A stretch of DNA of 64,000 nucleotides from Agrypnia vestita. Taxonomy: Eukaryota; Arthropoda; Insecta; Trichoptera; Phryganeidae. The stretch is from assembly GCA_016648135.1 (NCBI GenBank), contig JADDOH010000168.1, positions 248,001-312,000 on the forward strand, given 5' to 3'. The notes under the pieces were generated by a model, which saw nothing but the letters and a program-made list of their open reading frames with translations, made no database searches and had not been told where the DNA came from. Positions 12,220-23,309 of this stretch are shown in pieces. A program made the position numbers and the translations under genes. The first letter of the stretch is position 1. Each line of letters starts with the position of its first letter.

Positions 12220-12640
12220 GTAACCCATAAAAACCAAGTTTTTATTATACTCCCTTTCTCATTTACTAGTTGAAACGTTTTTTTTTCGCTTAACCTACGC
12301 GTTGGGCGCTACGAAAGGGAGTAATAAAAAAATTCCAAAAATCCAAAATTATACTATAATCAGGTTTCGCGTCTACCAGACGCCTTGAAATATTTTCGTA
12401 CAACTTAATAAGTTGCATGAAAAAAACCATTCAAAATTTGAAAAATCCAAAAATATATTAATTTTTTTTTAACGAAAATTTGATAGTTCTTCTTAATCGT
12501 CGCCACAGTCTGCTTGCAAAGTTTCAGCTCGATTGGATGACGGGAAAGGGGTTTAAAATGGATCCAAAGTTTTTTCGTCAGACAAAAAGATAAGAAGGCA
12601 AGAAGACAAGCAAACGCTACAGTTAAAAAAAGGGAGTAAA
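12220..12640 (+). mobile_element. Small TIR element, ACTCCCTTTC family copy 1
   Basis: Begins taacccataaaaaccaagtt, then actccctttct, and ends gggagtaaaa, giving short inverted ends. Internal landmarks shared with five other copies (24398, 33333, 34782, 50554, 63823) are gtctgcttgcaaagtttcag, ctcgattgga and gatccaaagttttttcg. No coding capacity, so non-autonomous. Confidence 0.65.
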
Positions 12641-13267
12641 AAAACGAAACATTGTGTATGAAATGCGAGCTTTTTTAAAAAAACTATACTATTTTCGTAA
12701 AAAAATATGTAAATGTAAATGCAAGTACCTACTGGACTTAAAGGGCTTCGCGTTCAATTTCTGGCGGAAGAAAGAAAAAGAAAAAAATATTTAATTAAAA
12801 GAAAAAAACAGTATTGAGAACAAGTATACAAACAGCAAAATTTTATTAAAATGCACAAGTACCTCTTTATTGTATTGTATATAGTATATTGCAGGGACGT
12901 GCAGTGAGACTTTTATTTAAACACAATTATATTTGGATAAAATGGAAATTTAATATTTTTCTGGCAAAATATATAATCATTGTGATAGGGATATTAGGAG
13001 ATATGATGTGTCTTATTTCGGTTTCTTTTTAAAATGTATGTTAAGGAAAAGTCATGCTTCTTGTTTTCACTGCACGACCTGGTACATTGTATTATATTTT
13101 ATATTATATTATATATATAAATATACCTATTTATTATATTATATTCTAATATACTATAGTTTATTATATATATACAGATATATACAGGATTTCATTGCTG
13201 GTACCAAAATCTTCGGGGATTATTCAGTCAGTTTTGAATATTCCTTACCCTTATTATCAACAGTTAA
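12641..13267. other. No gene recognised
   Basis: AT-rich with (TATAT)-type runs at 13090-13190. The frame at 13008-13271 translates these low-complexity runs. Confidence 0.45.
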
Positions 13268-13853
13268 ATAGATATGCAACTTAAAATTTCGGATTATTTT
13301 GAAATATTTCTGACTTACCTTTTGTAAAACATTAGACTTGAAAGAAAATTATATCGAATATAAAAAAATTATTCGCTTTCATGCGCGCCAAATAAAATGA
13401 ATAAAACTTTTCCAAAAAAATCTGGTTCAAATCTTCAATGAGTACCTTGTTGGTCTTGTGGTTAAGACTTTCGCCTCGTGATCCAAAGTTCGCGGGTTCG
13501 AACCTCACTCCAGACCAGCAAGTTAGTCCTATTTTCTTAGCACAAGCGTTTAGCTTACTTTGAAAATAGTAAGAATATTGATGTGATACGTATTCCGTTT
13601 TCGCATCTCCATTTAAGAAAAAACGCGAAAGAATTTTTTATATTCCGCATAAGTTACTTTTGCGACACTCCAACGTTTCACATAAGATAAATCATAAATA
13701 TTGAAAAAAAATGGAATGATGTTGATATCGCTTACCTCCGTAAATGTTGAGATTTCACCCAAAGTGTAAAGATTATATTCAAAATCGAATGAAGAAGATA
13801 CTCGCGAAGTTTTTACTACTAGCTATGAGACACCCTGTAGCCATCATTAAATA
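13268..13853. mobile_element. Foldback element (CAGGGTGT family) split by a SINE
   Basis: The left arm (13268-13430) and right arm (13630-13853) are inverted relative to each other and match the arms of 32760-33297. The right end gagacaccctgta corresponds to the family terminus. A family 1 SINE at 13441-13625 sits at the centre, so the SINE is younger than the element. Confidence 0.6.
13441..13625 (+). repeat. tRNA-derived SINE, family 1
   Basis: Has a box A-like tggtcttgtgg and perfect box B ggttcgaacc (13495-13504), then the body ending catctccatttaagaaaaaa. This is the best-oriented copy of the family and lies inside a foldback element. Confidence 0.8.
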
Positions 13854-14626
13854 TTACGACCCATAAATATCTCAAGGAAAAAATATTATTATTTGTACAC
13901 AAATGATAAGAGTTTTTGTATAAATTGTGTTTATTATTATGAATGGGTACATTAAGGAAACTTTCTTTGAGTGTATTTTAATGGATTAATAATTACTTTA
14001 ACCGAGAATTAATGGCGCCCGCTTTATACTCGACCCTTGCTTACCTTAAACAATTGGAATCCGATATATTTATTACTTCTCCTCTATCGAAGAGAAGATA
14101 GCTACATTTTGTTTATTTCTCACAGTTAAAGCTAAATAATTTATATTTTTAGCAAAGCAGCATCTTTTCTTTTACCAGTAAGCTCAAAAAATTGTTTAAA
14201 GCGAAAAAAAAATACCATTTGCCAATATTACTTAAACATTGTTGCAACAACATCCGTAAGGCCAAAATTATAATTTTTATATTTATTGACTGATAAATAT
14301 AAAAATTATGATGACCTGAGCCTGCAATTTAAAATGGGTATGGTTCGGTGTTGTATTTTGGCATCCTCTTATACGGGCTGGAGGCATGGACACTAAACCA
14401 CCACTAAACTGATCTACAAAGTCGAGCATTTGAAATGTGGATCTACAGACTCATATTGAAAGTTTATGAAGTCCTCTGGCGTATGGAAAAGACCGAGAAG
14501 TTCTGCGAACCATCAATACAAGAAAGCTGGAGTATCTCGGACATATTACGAGAGGACCGAAATATAGTCTAAACCAACTCATCATCCAGAGGAAAATGAA
14601 TGGTAAAAGAAGCGTAGGAAGACGCC

Positions 14627-14639
14627 GCATCTTATGGCT
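14627..14639 (+). repeat. Target site duplication, left copy
   Basis: gcatcttatggct here pairs with gcatcctatggct at 15408-15420 (12 of 13 identical). They flank the R1-like insertion exactly. Confidence 0.8.
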
Positions 14640-15407
14640 TTGAATGGTACCCACCGCTTACCCAGGACAGTTTTATAAGCAAAAGCTCCCATATCGGCCT
14701 TTCTCATTCGTCTCTTTGTTGACATTTTTTTAGGTACAATGCAAGACCGTGCTGCCCCGCATCGGTCGTATAAACCGGTGCGAGGCGGCACGGCCGCAAA
14801 AAACAAAATCATTCACAGACCGACACCATTAGATACGTCTTTATTGCATAAAAAGAAATACGTAAATAAATACAAGAAGAAAGAGATGTTAATACCAAAG
14901 GAGAAAATAATACATAATAGTTAGACGAATTTCGCGGTGGCGGCAGTGGATGGCTAAAGTCAAACAGACATCCCCTTAACTGGAAAAAAGACGAAATAAT
15001 AAAAATACATTTAGATATCCGGCTAGGGAAGCACAGGACCGGCAGATCTTCGTCCAATGCAGGAGCCCACATATTAACACAACACCGGGGAATGACAGAG
15101 AGTCAAACCACCAATATACAATAAAACTTATTACACAGATCCCCTTAGGATTTCCCAACGGAACACCCACACCCGAACAAACATTCGGAAGCGTCCGAAG
15201 TTCCTTTCATTCCTCACTAGGACATCATTGGATTGTCGTCCTATCGCAGTCATTCCAAACTCAGTCAATCCAGCTAACATTTCCTCTTTTGCGTCATTCA
15301 TGATCGTACATTCCCAGAGGATATGTTCCGCCGTCTGGGCCACCCGACCGCAAGCACACCACGGGTCAACGGAGAGTCCAAGATCGAAAAGCTTCGACCT
15401 GAACTTT
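14640..15407 (-). pseudogene. R1-like LINE, 5'-truncated, nested in the RTE-like LINE
   Basis: The minus strand reads DPWCACGRVAQTAEHILWEC, the zinc-knuckle-like segment at the C-terminus of R1/jockey-type LINE ORF2 proteins. It continues to GRFRMFVRVWVFRWEIL and a stop at 15131. About 490 bp of 3' untranslated sequence follow, ending near ggtgggtaccattcaa at 14640. The 13-bp flanking duplication fits LINE integration; R1-clade elements usually make duplications of about that length. Other 3' pieces of the same family are at 7022, 15608 and 44266, all minus. Confidence 0.8.
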
Positions 15408-15420
15408 GCATCCTATGGCT
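15408..15420 (+). repeat. Target site duplication, right copy
   Basis: Partner of 14627-14639; one C/T difference. The RTE-like reading frame continues directly from this copy. Confidence 0.8.
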
Positions 15421-15607
15421 GCGTAACTTGAGGGACTGGTTTAAATGTTACTCGACTGAGTTGTTTCGTGCGGCAGTAAATAAAGTTATAATAGATAGAA
15501 TGATCGCCAACCTTCCATACGAGATAGCAAAATAAGAAGAAGATTGATTACTTTTGTTATAGATATTTTTTCCGGCGGCCATCACAAGTGTTTAGCTTTG
15601 TCACAAT

Positions 15608-15800
15608 GAGTAGGGACCCACCACATGCCCAGAGCATTTAATAAGCAATAACTCCCATATCAGACCTACACTTTCAGGACCCAATTCGTCATTTTTTTAA
15701 TCCTAAAGTGGTCATCCTCCTACGCCGCTTAAACTCGTATGAGTGTAAGCAGCGCGGGGAGGCGTCCACACAAAACCTCTTCACTGTTTACTAGGTACAA
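15608..15800 (-). mobile_element. R1-like LINE 3' fragment
   Basis: On the minus strand it shares gatatgggagttattgctta and the ggtgggtccctac-type end with 14640-14815 and, most closely, 7022-7200. Only 3' non-coding sequence remains. It lies about 70 bp beyond the RTE-like LINE end. Confidence 0.55.
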
Positions 15801-15989
15801 AGATGAGGAGGTGGAAATCTTATTTACAAATAAACATGGGCGTAAGAATGACAATAACATGTATACATGGAATAAAAATAGTAAACGATACAAGAAATGT
15901 AATGAGACATTATATGATATACATATACAAAACTACACCGACACTCAGGAACGTGCCCAAGGGCTAGTTGAGTGGCGATTCCAAAAATT

Positions 15990-16075
15990 CAAGTTAAAAT
16001 ATATATATAATATATTATATATTATATATATATATATATATAATATCGATCTATCGATCGATCGATATATAAGAT
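15990..16075. repeat. (TA)n tract with (ATCG)n
   Basis: A run of tatata interrupted by aat, followed by atcgatctatcgatcgatcg. Simple-sequence DNA; no gene. Confidence 0.8.
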
Positions 16076-16844
16076 CGGATAGTAAAATACGAGTACGGGT
16101 ATATTAAGTATAGGTATAAAAATGTTTAACAAATATTTTAAAGAATTTCTCGGTTTAATAAAAAAATGAGAAAAATATCAGTACAGATACGGAGTGATAT
16201 TTAAAATTGAAATATGTTTTCCCTGTACATCGCGGCGCGCGCCGCCCCTGGTCAGATAAAACACGGGCTATCTCGGGTTTAGCCGCGAGTTACGGTTTGT
16301 GGCTACAATAAATTTCACCGGAGCTCAGTGGCGGCCCGTTTTGGGGTCAAACTTAAATGTAATAATGTAGGTGCATTTAGTGGATATCTGGTGAAAACCA
16401 TTTTTAAGCCTGTATTTATTTAGCTCCGCAAAATTTTATTTTACTAAACCTTGCAATATCTACATAATACATATAAATCTTGAGAAAGTAATGAACTTTA
16501 ATTTTAATTTATCGTGAACTGCAAAATTCTTGTATGGTAAAACAAATATCGTGGCTACACTGAAGATTTCATGGTTATACTGAAGATATCAAGGGTACAG
16601 TGAAGATATTGTCACGAGATGGTAGAATTAAAAGGAATTACTCATTATCGAAATCTCTCAAACGGTCCACCGGATTTTAGAAACATTGAGAAAGCGACAT
16701 GACCACAAGTCTGTAAAAGCGAGGACACTGCGCTGCGTGGAACAGTGGTTATTGTTTATTTTTTTAATGCTTCAATAAGCCAAGGGGCCTATTACTGAAG
16801 TCGTTACTTTATAAAACATACAAGCTTTAGTAAATCACATATAT

Positions 16845-16925
16845 TTATTGTGACCCCACCGGGAATCGAATCCGGAATCCTCGGTGCGAGAAGCCAGTGT
16901 CATATCCACAGCTGCGAGAGCCGCT
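16845..16925 (-). repeat. tRNA-derived SINE, family 2
   Basis: The minus strand reads ggctctcgcagctgtgga, gatatgacactggcttctcg, then ggattcgattcccggtgggg, a near-perfect box B. Matches 11866-11930 (plus) and 36700-36785 (minus). Confidence 0.65.
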
Positions 16926-16954
16926 ATTGTTGACAGTGGGCAATCGCCATAGAA

Positions 16955-17205
16955 AACGAAACGATGCGGCGTCTAGTGTGGCCAGCGCGTGTGTGTTCCA
17001 GCAACAGTAAATCAATAAAGTACCTATCGGTAAGCAAGAAGTTTTCTAGTGCAAACCTGAGCGATTTAAGCAACATGCATCAGTATATGAGAAAAGTTAT
17101 TAAGGTATGATAATTAGTGCAAATTACGAAATTTAGTCTGAATTTAAGAATAGTGCTCTGATTAAATCCGGGTCCAGTGACTTTGTATATTAAAAATAAG
17201 TTTTT
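16955..17205 (+). repeat. LTR fragment
   Basis: Shares gaagttttctagtgc and acctgagcgat with 44105-44150, and gctctgattaa...gtccagtga with 6631-6660. Vocabulary such as tagtgtggccag recurs in the LTR at 56101. A decayed LTR piece directly left of the inverted repeat at 17210. Confidence 0.45.
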
Positions 17206-17265
17206 TTTTAACTGTAAATAGTTGCGGATATTTTATACGAACCGTATGTTTTTCGAGAAACGATT

Positions 17266-17307
17266 CTCGACGTTTCGTTGAATGCTTATTCAACGTCATC
17301 AGGAAGA
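17266..17307 (-). ncRNA. Hammerhead-ribozyme-like motif H1
   Basis: Minus strand: CUGAUGA, one extra C, stem II GUUGAAU/AUUCAAC (7 bp, loop AAGC), GAAAC, then GUC. The bases around GUC can form a self-complementary ACGU stem III. A short stem I (CUU with GAG) is possible. All required core boxes are intact. Confidence 0.6.
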
Positions 17308-17516
17308 CGACCTTTACCCGCGGAGGTAGAGGGCGGACTGATTACTGCTTTCGAGTAAATTATATGCACTTTGTTGTGGAGTGTTCACTTCTTCTACAAT
17401 AGAGGTCGCTAGTGTGCTTTGTAAAATAAGTGAATACTCCAAAACAAAGTGCATATAATTTACGGCCTCGAAAGCAGTAATCAGTGCGCCCTCTACCTCC
17501 GCGGGTAAAGATCGTC

Positions 17517-17556
17517 CTCCTGATGACGTTGAATAGGCATTCAACGAAACTTCGAG
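17517..17556 (+). ncRNA. Hammerhead-ribozyme-like motif H2
   Basis: Plus-strand mirror of H1: CUGAUGA, extra C, stem II of 7 bp, GAAAC, stem I CUC/GAG (3 perfect pairs). The expected ACGU is ACUU here, so the cleavage-site side is damaged. Confidence 0.55.
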
Positions 17557-17612
17557 AATCGTTTCTCGAAAAACATACGGTTCGTATAAAATATCCGTAA
17601 CTATTTACAGTT

Positions 17613-18960
17613 AAATATGTCGATATAACGACCGTAATAACAACGTGAACTCTTTAAAAATAAGTTCATTTAATTTAAAATGTTTTATTTGCCATGATAA
17701 TATCATTTCTACACTGAAGATATCGTGGCTGTATTCAAGAGAACGTTGGGCCGGACATTCCAAAGAAAGCCTCACGTATAGCACTGTACAGTGTTGAGTA
17801 ACCCCGAGGGACATGGAAATATCGGGAACGATGCAAGTACTATAACGGCAGACGGCAGTGGCAAAAACTACTGCTTGAAATGGTTAAGATCTTCAGTGGA
17901 TCGTAGTTACACGATGATGACGATTAATTATTAAGAAGGTATCATCTTTTGCAAAAAAATTAATATTTTAATACTGGCGCTCTCCATTATCGCGTAATCC
18001 CACCGGATAAGGGTTGAAAAATGATAAATATCTTAACTTAAATGATAAAAATCCATCGAGTACATTTTAAGTGGAGATCTTAAATCAAATTTATAACCAT
18101 TTACGGATACTTGCGGAATATCCGAAACCTCCTTGAACGAAATAAATAATATCAACTAAACGACATAAACTGTGATAAATGAATCCCTCCAATAGACATT
18201 ACCCAAATAGCATTTTCCAAACGTCCCGATATGAAATAAAACCCTTACCTTTACAGCAGTTAGAAACTTAAGATGGAGATTAATGGAGGAATTATCCAAA
18301 TCGAAACAGCAACATTCGGCGAGGGGCTCAAAAACTTACGATAATTTATATATTGGTTGTACCATCAATAATAATATTACCCTAAGAAAGGTATGGAAAG
18401 CGCTTTCAATACCTTATGGTAAAAACAAAAACGGGAATCGGCGGAATCCCTCCCGATTTGCAATTTATACTGTTTAGAACGCCTCTAGAATTCAAATTCG
18501 GAGCGTTTGGATTCAAATTGCCTCCCGACGCAACCTCTCGGGTTGCCAGAGCCTCCAGCCCCCCCCAATAACCAAACATCGGAAATGATAAATTAATCAT
18601 GGGCTTTGTTCCCGAGCTCCGAGCAAGGAGAGCCTAGCGACAATAAAGCTTATATTTTTCCCTTCATTTGACGCTTGCGGGTTTTGCATATTTTCTTACG
18701 TCTCGGATTTAAAGTATGCTAATGTTAAAAGTTATATTGTCGGATTATTAGCCGACATCCTTTAAATATTTGATCGGTCGGCCTCGCAATTTTTGCGTAG
18801 GCGCATTATTACTAAAGTCTCGCGCTTTAAGGAGGACTTTGGGAGGACTTTAGCGTTATTTGTAGTATTTATGCAAATCAATCAAAAGTGGTTGATAAGA
18901 CCTACCAAATAGCAATAAATATTCATTCTTTTACATGGCGAGTTATGAGTGGAGTCCAAA
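17613..18960. other. Mostly unrecognised sequence
   Basis: Segment 17730-17930 is GC-richer and might be a very decayed LINE end, but I could not fix a frame. A small frame at 18283-18477 has no known domain. From 18480 to 18620 the sequence is moderately GC-rich, without a coding signal I could confirm. Confidence 0.35.
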
Positions 18961-18962
18961 AC

Positions 18963-19060
18963 AATTATATATATATAGAGAGAGCGAGTAAATATAGAGA
19001 TAGATATATGTAGAATATATAGAGATAATATAGATATATATATATAGACATATAAATCTT
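18963..19060. repeat. (TA)n/(GATA)-like simple repeat
   Basis: Runs of tatata, gagaga and tagata over about 100 bp. Confidence 0.8.
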
Positions 19061-19554
19061 ATTTAATTATAATCCAAAAAATATAATCATCCTATTATTG
19101 AGCAGTTCCCTGATCAAGTGGTTAATGAGTCATGTCTAGTCAGAGATTAAAAAAATTGTATCAAAATTATAAATTATTTATTTAGATAATTTTGAGTACG
19201 TTCAGAATTTTCAAGACTGGATTTGGACTGGACTGGACAAAACACAATACTGGATTTTATCCCCAGGGGGATTTCATTAATCAAGATGCATTATAGATGT
19301 TCCATAGGGACGAAGCAACCTTTTATGTTTAGGGAAAAGTATGTATGCAAGTCTTTTCCAAGTCCAATCAAAATTATAGATATCTCATTACTGTTTATAG
19401 GGATGTCAAATTTCAACTACAGATGGCGGTACTAAAATACAACTCACTTATGAAACAAGGTGTGTAAATTAAATAGTCAAGGTTATTATTACAGTCGTTG
19501 AACAAATTTAAGTGTTAAATAAAAATGAATATTTTATACAAACCGTATGGATAA

Positions 19555-19780
19555 AAATAGATAAAACAGTTCTTTCTCCGGGACCCATGTGTGATTCAAA
19601 TATATAATTTCGACGTTTCGCTGAAGTCTTATTCAGCTTCATTAGGAGAGCGTCCTATCACGACGGAGGTTAGGCCGAACTGATTATTTCTTCCGAAGTC
19701 TTAAATTATATGCACTTTATTGTGGAATCTTCACTTCTTCTACGGTAGGGGTCGCCAGAGTGCAATGTGTACTAATTACA
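19555..19780 (-). mobile_element. Penelope-type terminal repeat, single arm
   Basis: Aligns with the left arm of 17210-17612 (shared attatatgcacttt, cttcacttcttctac, gtcgcca/tag). The hammerhead-like motif lies at 19608-19650. The opposite arm is missing. Confidence 0.55.
19608..19650 (-). ncRNA. Hammerhead-ribozyme-like motif H3
   Basis: Minus strand: CUAAUGA (the core G is A), extra A, stem II GCUGAA/UUCAGC, GAAAC, GUC. The substitution in the first box should abolish activity if this is a hammerhead, but the architecture matches H1-H6. Confidence 0.45.
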
Positions 19781-19888
19781 TCCAGGCTTTTTTGCGAAGT
19801 CAATGAGAAATCAAAGTCGTAAGATCATGGCGCCAAATGAATCATTAAACATTCACTAATAAATACCTACATAAACATTATAATTATG

Positions 19889-20139
19889 CGGGGTATAAAA
19901 GCAAAGGCAGCAAAAAAAATTTAATGCAGTCATCGAGAATTACTAATTTATAATGTACTGATTTCTAGATTTTATAGGGAACACAGCCTATAAATTTATA
20001 GAAAACTTGATTTTGGAAGGGATAGCTAGATATAATTTAGAATTTAGTACATTTTAAATTATTAATCCTCGGTGACTGCATTCAAAAAATTTTTTTTAAT
20101 TTATTTGAATATTGCTGCTTTTGCTTTTATACCCCACAT
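19889..20139. mobile_element. Inverted-repeat MITE, about 250 bp
   Basis: The left end ggggtataaaagcaaaggca and the right end are inverted copies. The similarity extends inward through atgcagtcatcgag / ctcggtgactgcat. No coding capacity. No target duplication was recognised. Confidence 0.65.
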
Positions 20140-20400
20140 ACAGGGTCACAGATAACACCTCTGTACCAAAATTGTACAAATGTCCTAGCTTAAGGCCCAC
20201 CTGGACATTTTGAAAAAAAAAATCCTTTGTCTTATAGCTTTAGGTTTTAAGAATAATTTGAGCCGAACTCATTAGAAAATTCCAAAAATTGGCTAAGCTA
20301 TGACAGTTGGAAGCTAGCGTGGTAAGTGAATGTTTGAACGACAATATTCTCGAAATTTCCTTTTTCAGATCTTTGGAGATGAGATCTCAAAAACTACTTA

Positions 20401-21026
20401 GGCTCGGTTGCGCCAGCAGAAGTAAATTTGGTTCGAGTAACATTGACCCGAGTAACTTTTTTTACCCTCAGATCAGAGTAAACTTGATTTCGGGTTGCAC
20501 AAACAGCTTTTTTACCGCTGTCAAACCAATCATAAGGCTAATAGGGTGCCGAGCGGAATAAACCTCAAATACCGCATTTGTCTATGGAATTTGATTTATT
20601 TCAGTTTTTCACCACTGGCAATACGTACTTTTGCGGTTCAAAACCAGTTCAAACAAACCACTTTATTCTATAAAACAAACCAAACAAACGTCAAACCATC
20701 GCTAAAATAACGCGAAATTAAAAGATTCATTTTAATATTTACAAATTTCAATACGAAAATGACAGCGACAAAATTCAAATGACAAGTACCTATATGGATA
20801 AATGTCACATTTTCAAATCAGCTGTGAGAGGACGGCCATTTTTTTTACCAACGTTTTTACCTTTACCCATCTATCTTGGAGAGTAAAAAAAAGTTACTCA
20901 GATGTATGTACTTCGACGAATTAAATATTTTTTCCATAGATGGCGCAACCCGTTTTAGTAAAAAACGTTACTCATGTAACTTTTTTACTAAAACTTTACC
21001 TTTACTTTAGATGGCGCAACCGGGCC
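20401..21026. mobile_element. PIF/Harbinger-type MITE with TTA duplication
   Basis: The terminal repeats ggctcggttgcgcca and tggcgcaaccgggcc are inverted copies with one mismatch over 15. They are flanked by the direct 3-bp repeat TTA (20398-20400 and 21027-21029). A 3-bp TWA duplication with a GG-starting terminus is typical of PIF/Harbinger elements. Internal copies of cgggttgca and atggcgcaacc suggest subterminal binding sites. The 626-bp body encodes nothing recognisable. Confidence 0.75.
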
Positions 21027-21239
21027 TTAATCGATTTTGTTCAAATTTTGAACACATCTTACTAATAATCTACAATGTGGCATACGATTTTTTTGATAAA
21101 GTGCGCCGTTTACGTTCGTTACGTTTTCCTTCCCAAAATTTATTCCTGATCAACGAAAGCAAATGGAAAATGCAATTCAAAATATTTTTCTTCTCACTTC
21201 CTTTCTTATCATTACGTTGTTTCTCCGTAGAGATAGGCA

Positions 21240-21660
21240 GAGAAGATAGACCGTTACACTCTTCTGTCTTGACACACATCTGTCTTCTCATCCACATTCA
21301 TACGTCTTCGCAAGCTCCAAGTTGAGGCTCCTAACAGGACCATCTTCCAGTATCTGGTTAATCTGGTCATGTCACGTCTTCCGCGGTCACCCTCTCTTTC
21401 TGGCGTCGTCAACACTCGCGTCATGTATCTTTCTTACCATTATTTCCCCATTCGCTGAACATGCCCAAACCACTTGAGAGACCCATTTTTATTTCTATAC
21501 AGTACGCTAAGATCAGCTTAACATTATTTCCTAATTTGTTCATTCTTTTCTCTTCCATATACGGATTCGAAACACACATGTCTAATATCATTTCCACTGC
21601 ATTCATTGCACTTACGTTCCTTTTTTCCCAGCTCCAGGCTTCACTTCCACTTTGCACTGT
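21240..21660 (-). pseudogene. LINE family Y, 3' part
   Basis: The minus strand reads GSEAWSWEKRN, NAVEMI and, in other frames, the GRPRKT-like and CMNVDEK segments of the family copies at 9560 and 61540. Frames are broken several times. No tetranucleotide tail was noticed at the left end. Confidence 0.65.
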
Positions 21661-21664
21661 CTAC

Positions 21665-22104
21665 TCCTAATGTACTAAATATTTAGTTTTATTACACTAT
21701 TTATTTACTCGTATTAATGTTTAGGTACCAATGTTATAGGTAGAGTTCGTTCACTTGAGGAAAGCCACTTGCATTGGTTTGATTAACAGTGCTTTGACAA
21801 AAAGTCGCAACATTATTTTTTTGAGTAAATTACAGACGCAAAAAATATATATAAATATAAGTTTCTAAACCTAAAATAAACATAGATACCTACAAGTTTT
21901 ATAAAAAAAACTCATTCCGTTTTCAAAATTGTTATTTAATAAAATGAAAACATTGACTAAGTATATGCTTTTTTTAATTAAATAGGTACTCTAAATTGAT
22001 TTTTTTTTTAATATTTCAGTTTATTGAAAATTAAAAATGATAAGTTAATCCATTACCTACTATATTGTATATGTCATTAGTATTAATCATTAATCAAAAT
22101 GTAC
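21665..22104. other. AT-rich stretch, no gene recognised
   Basis: Poly-A/T runs only; nothing else supportable. Confidence 0.45.
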
Positions 22105-22310
22105 GATTCTCTACGTAACAATGTCCGTCACCAACGCTACCAGAATGCTCAAATAATAATGTGATATAATATAATAATGAGGTATAAGAAGCAAAAAAGC
22201 ATAATTCTCTGTATGTCCATCACTAATGTTATCAAGACGCTACCATAGATAGCGCTGTTCTCCTAGCATTAACTGGCGCCCGAAATATATAACAAAAGCA
22301 CGTCATTTTT
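22105..22310 (+). repeat. Interspersed repeat, partner of 57095-57285
   Basis: Shares acaatgtcc, aaaaaagcataattctc, gcccgaaatatata and ataatgatgt-like strings in the same order with 57095-57285. Type unknown; part of the vocabulary (ctacca.atagcgctgtt) also occurs in the small inverted repeat at 51131-51272. Confidence 0.5.
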
Positions 22311-22543
22311 GATTCGTTATAGCTAGTTTAAAATAAATAATATATAAGCAGGTATAATTGTAGTTTAATGGTGTCGAAATCTTATAATGAATAAATTTAA
22401 ATCAATAAGATAAACTATTGTATCGGACTCCGAATCCTCATCTAAATTTATAATTCTGTCAATTTATAATTCTGTGGTCATCGTATCCAGTCACTGTTTC
22501 TTTAAATAAAAAATATTAAACAAAGAAACGACCGCCCCGCGTG

Positions 22544-22551
22544 AATGCCAG
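22544..22551 (+). repeat. 8-bp target duplication, left copy
   Basis: AATGCCAG here and again at 23299-23306, exactly flanking the element at 22552-23298. Confidence 0.85.
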
Positions 22552-23298
22552 TAGTGATGGGTCCGCTCTGTACTCACTACTACAAGGTAGTACTACATTA
22601 CATTGAAGTGCACACTTCGCACGATTTGAAGTGTAGTGCACACTACAAACACCAAAGTTATTGAAAGTATAAACTTTAAATAGTACACTTCATTTCAAAG
22701 CGAACACTACAAAGTACACACACTTCAATGTTATCGAAAGTATGAGAAATATGCTTTAAATAGTGCATTTTTTACGTGAAAGTTTTGGGAAGTTGATGTA
22801 GATAAATGAAGAAATCTCTGGAAACTGTAACAACCCCCCCCATGGTTTGAAAATTTTTTGGAATCGAATGAAGAAATCTGGCTGGCGACCTTTTTTTTTT
22901 TTTAGGTCGCCAAATGTTACTTTGGAGAAAATATCCTCATTTATCTTAAATATTTTTCTCGTTGACCTTTTTTTTTTTTATTTTAGCTCGCCAAATTTTT
23001 ATTTGGGAAAAAAATACTTCACTTCATTTTAATTTACTTCACTAGTACTACAATTACTTCATTTCATTACTTCACTTCATTAATATTACAATTACTTCAT
23101 TACTTCACTTCAATTACTTCACTTCAATTACTTTACTTCATTTACTTCACTTCATTTACTTCACATCATTTCGTAGTACTACAATTACTTCACTTCAAGT
23201 AGTTTTTACTACAATTGTAGTGTACACTTTGTAGTCTTCAAACTGATGAACGTGTGTGTTGTAGTCTTCATTTTGAAATGAAGTTTTTCCCTTCGCTA
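22552..23298. mobile_element. Non-autonomous hAT-type element
   Basis: Ends TAGTGATGGG and (inverted) TAGCGAAGGG match at 8 of 10 positions and are bracketed by a perfect 8-bp direct repeat AATGCCAG. That duplication length is characteristic of hAT elements. The interior carries many copies of acttcaatt/acttcact and actacaa on both sides, arranged as inverted sets, probably subterminal binding repeats. No transposase fragment was found, so it needs a partner element. The perfect duplication argues for a fairly recent insertion. Confidence 0.8.
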
Positions 23299-23309
23299 AA
23301 TGCCAGTGT

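Larger units (their letters stand above)
14345..15535 (+). pseudogene. RTE-like LINE C-terminus, split by an insertion
   Basis: The left part reads LLYGLEAWTL, then RAFEMWIYRLILK and, after a frameshift, LEYLGHITRGPKYS and RSVGRRRILWL. After the insert at 14640-15407 the same frame resumes with RNLRDWFK and ends LFRAAVNKVI...MIANLPYEIAK and TAA. This order matches the C-terminal region of RTE-type LINEs. Removing the insert and one duplicated target copy restores the frame exactly at the TGGCT junction. A related piece lies at 43640-43785 on the minus strand. 5'-truncated and frameshifted, so inactive. Confidence 0.8.
17210..17612. mobile_element. Penelope-type inverted repeat with two hammerhead-like motifs
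   Basis: Arms of roughly 185 bp face each other: the left begins aactgtaaatagttgcggat and the right ends with its inverted copy. Each arm holds one hammerhead-like motif, oriented outward. The internal part (gcatataatttac, gtcgctagtgtgc) also occurs in the single copy at 19555-19780. The Penelope assignment rests on the endonuclease-linked copy at 51296-51740, and no coding sequence is present here. Confidence 0.6.

Noticed and set aside
17730..17930. LINE 3' end
   Set aside because: Some resemblance to LINE tails (gatgatgacgatt) but no frame or motif could be fixed.
21011..21325. 104-codon plus-strand ORF
   Set aside because: It crosses a MITE end and antisense LINE sequence; no domain.
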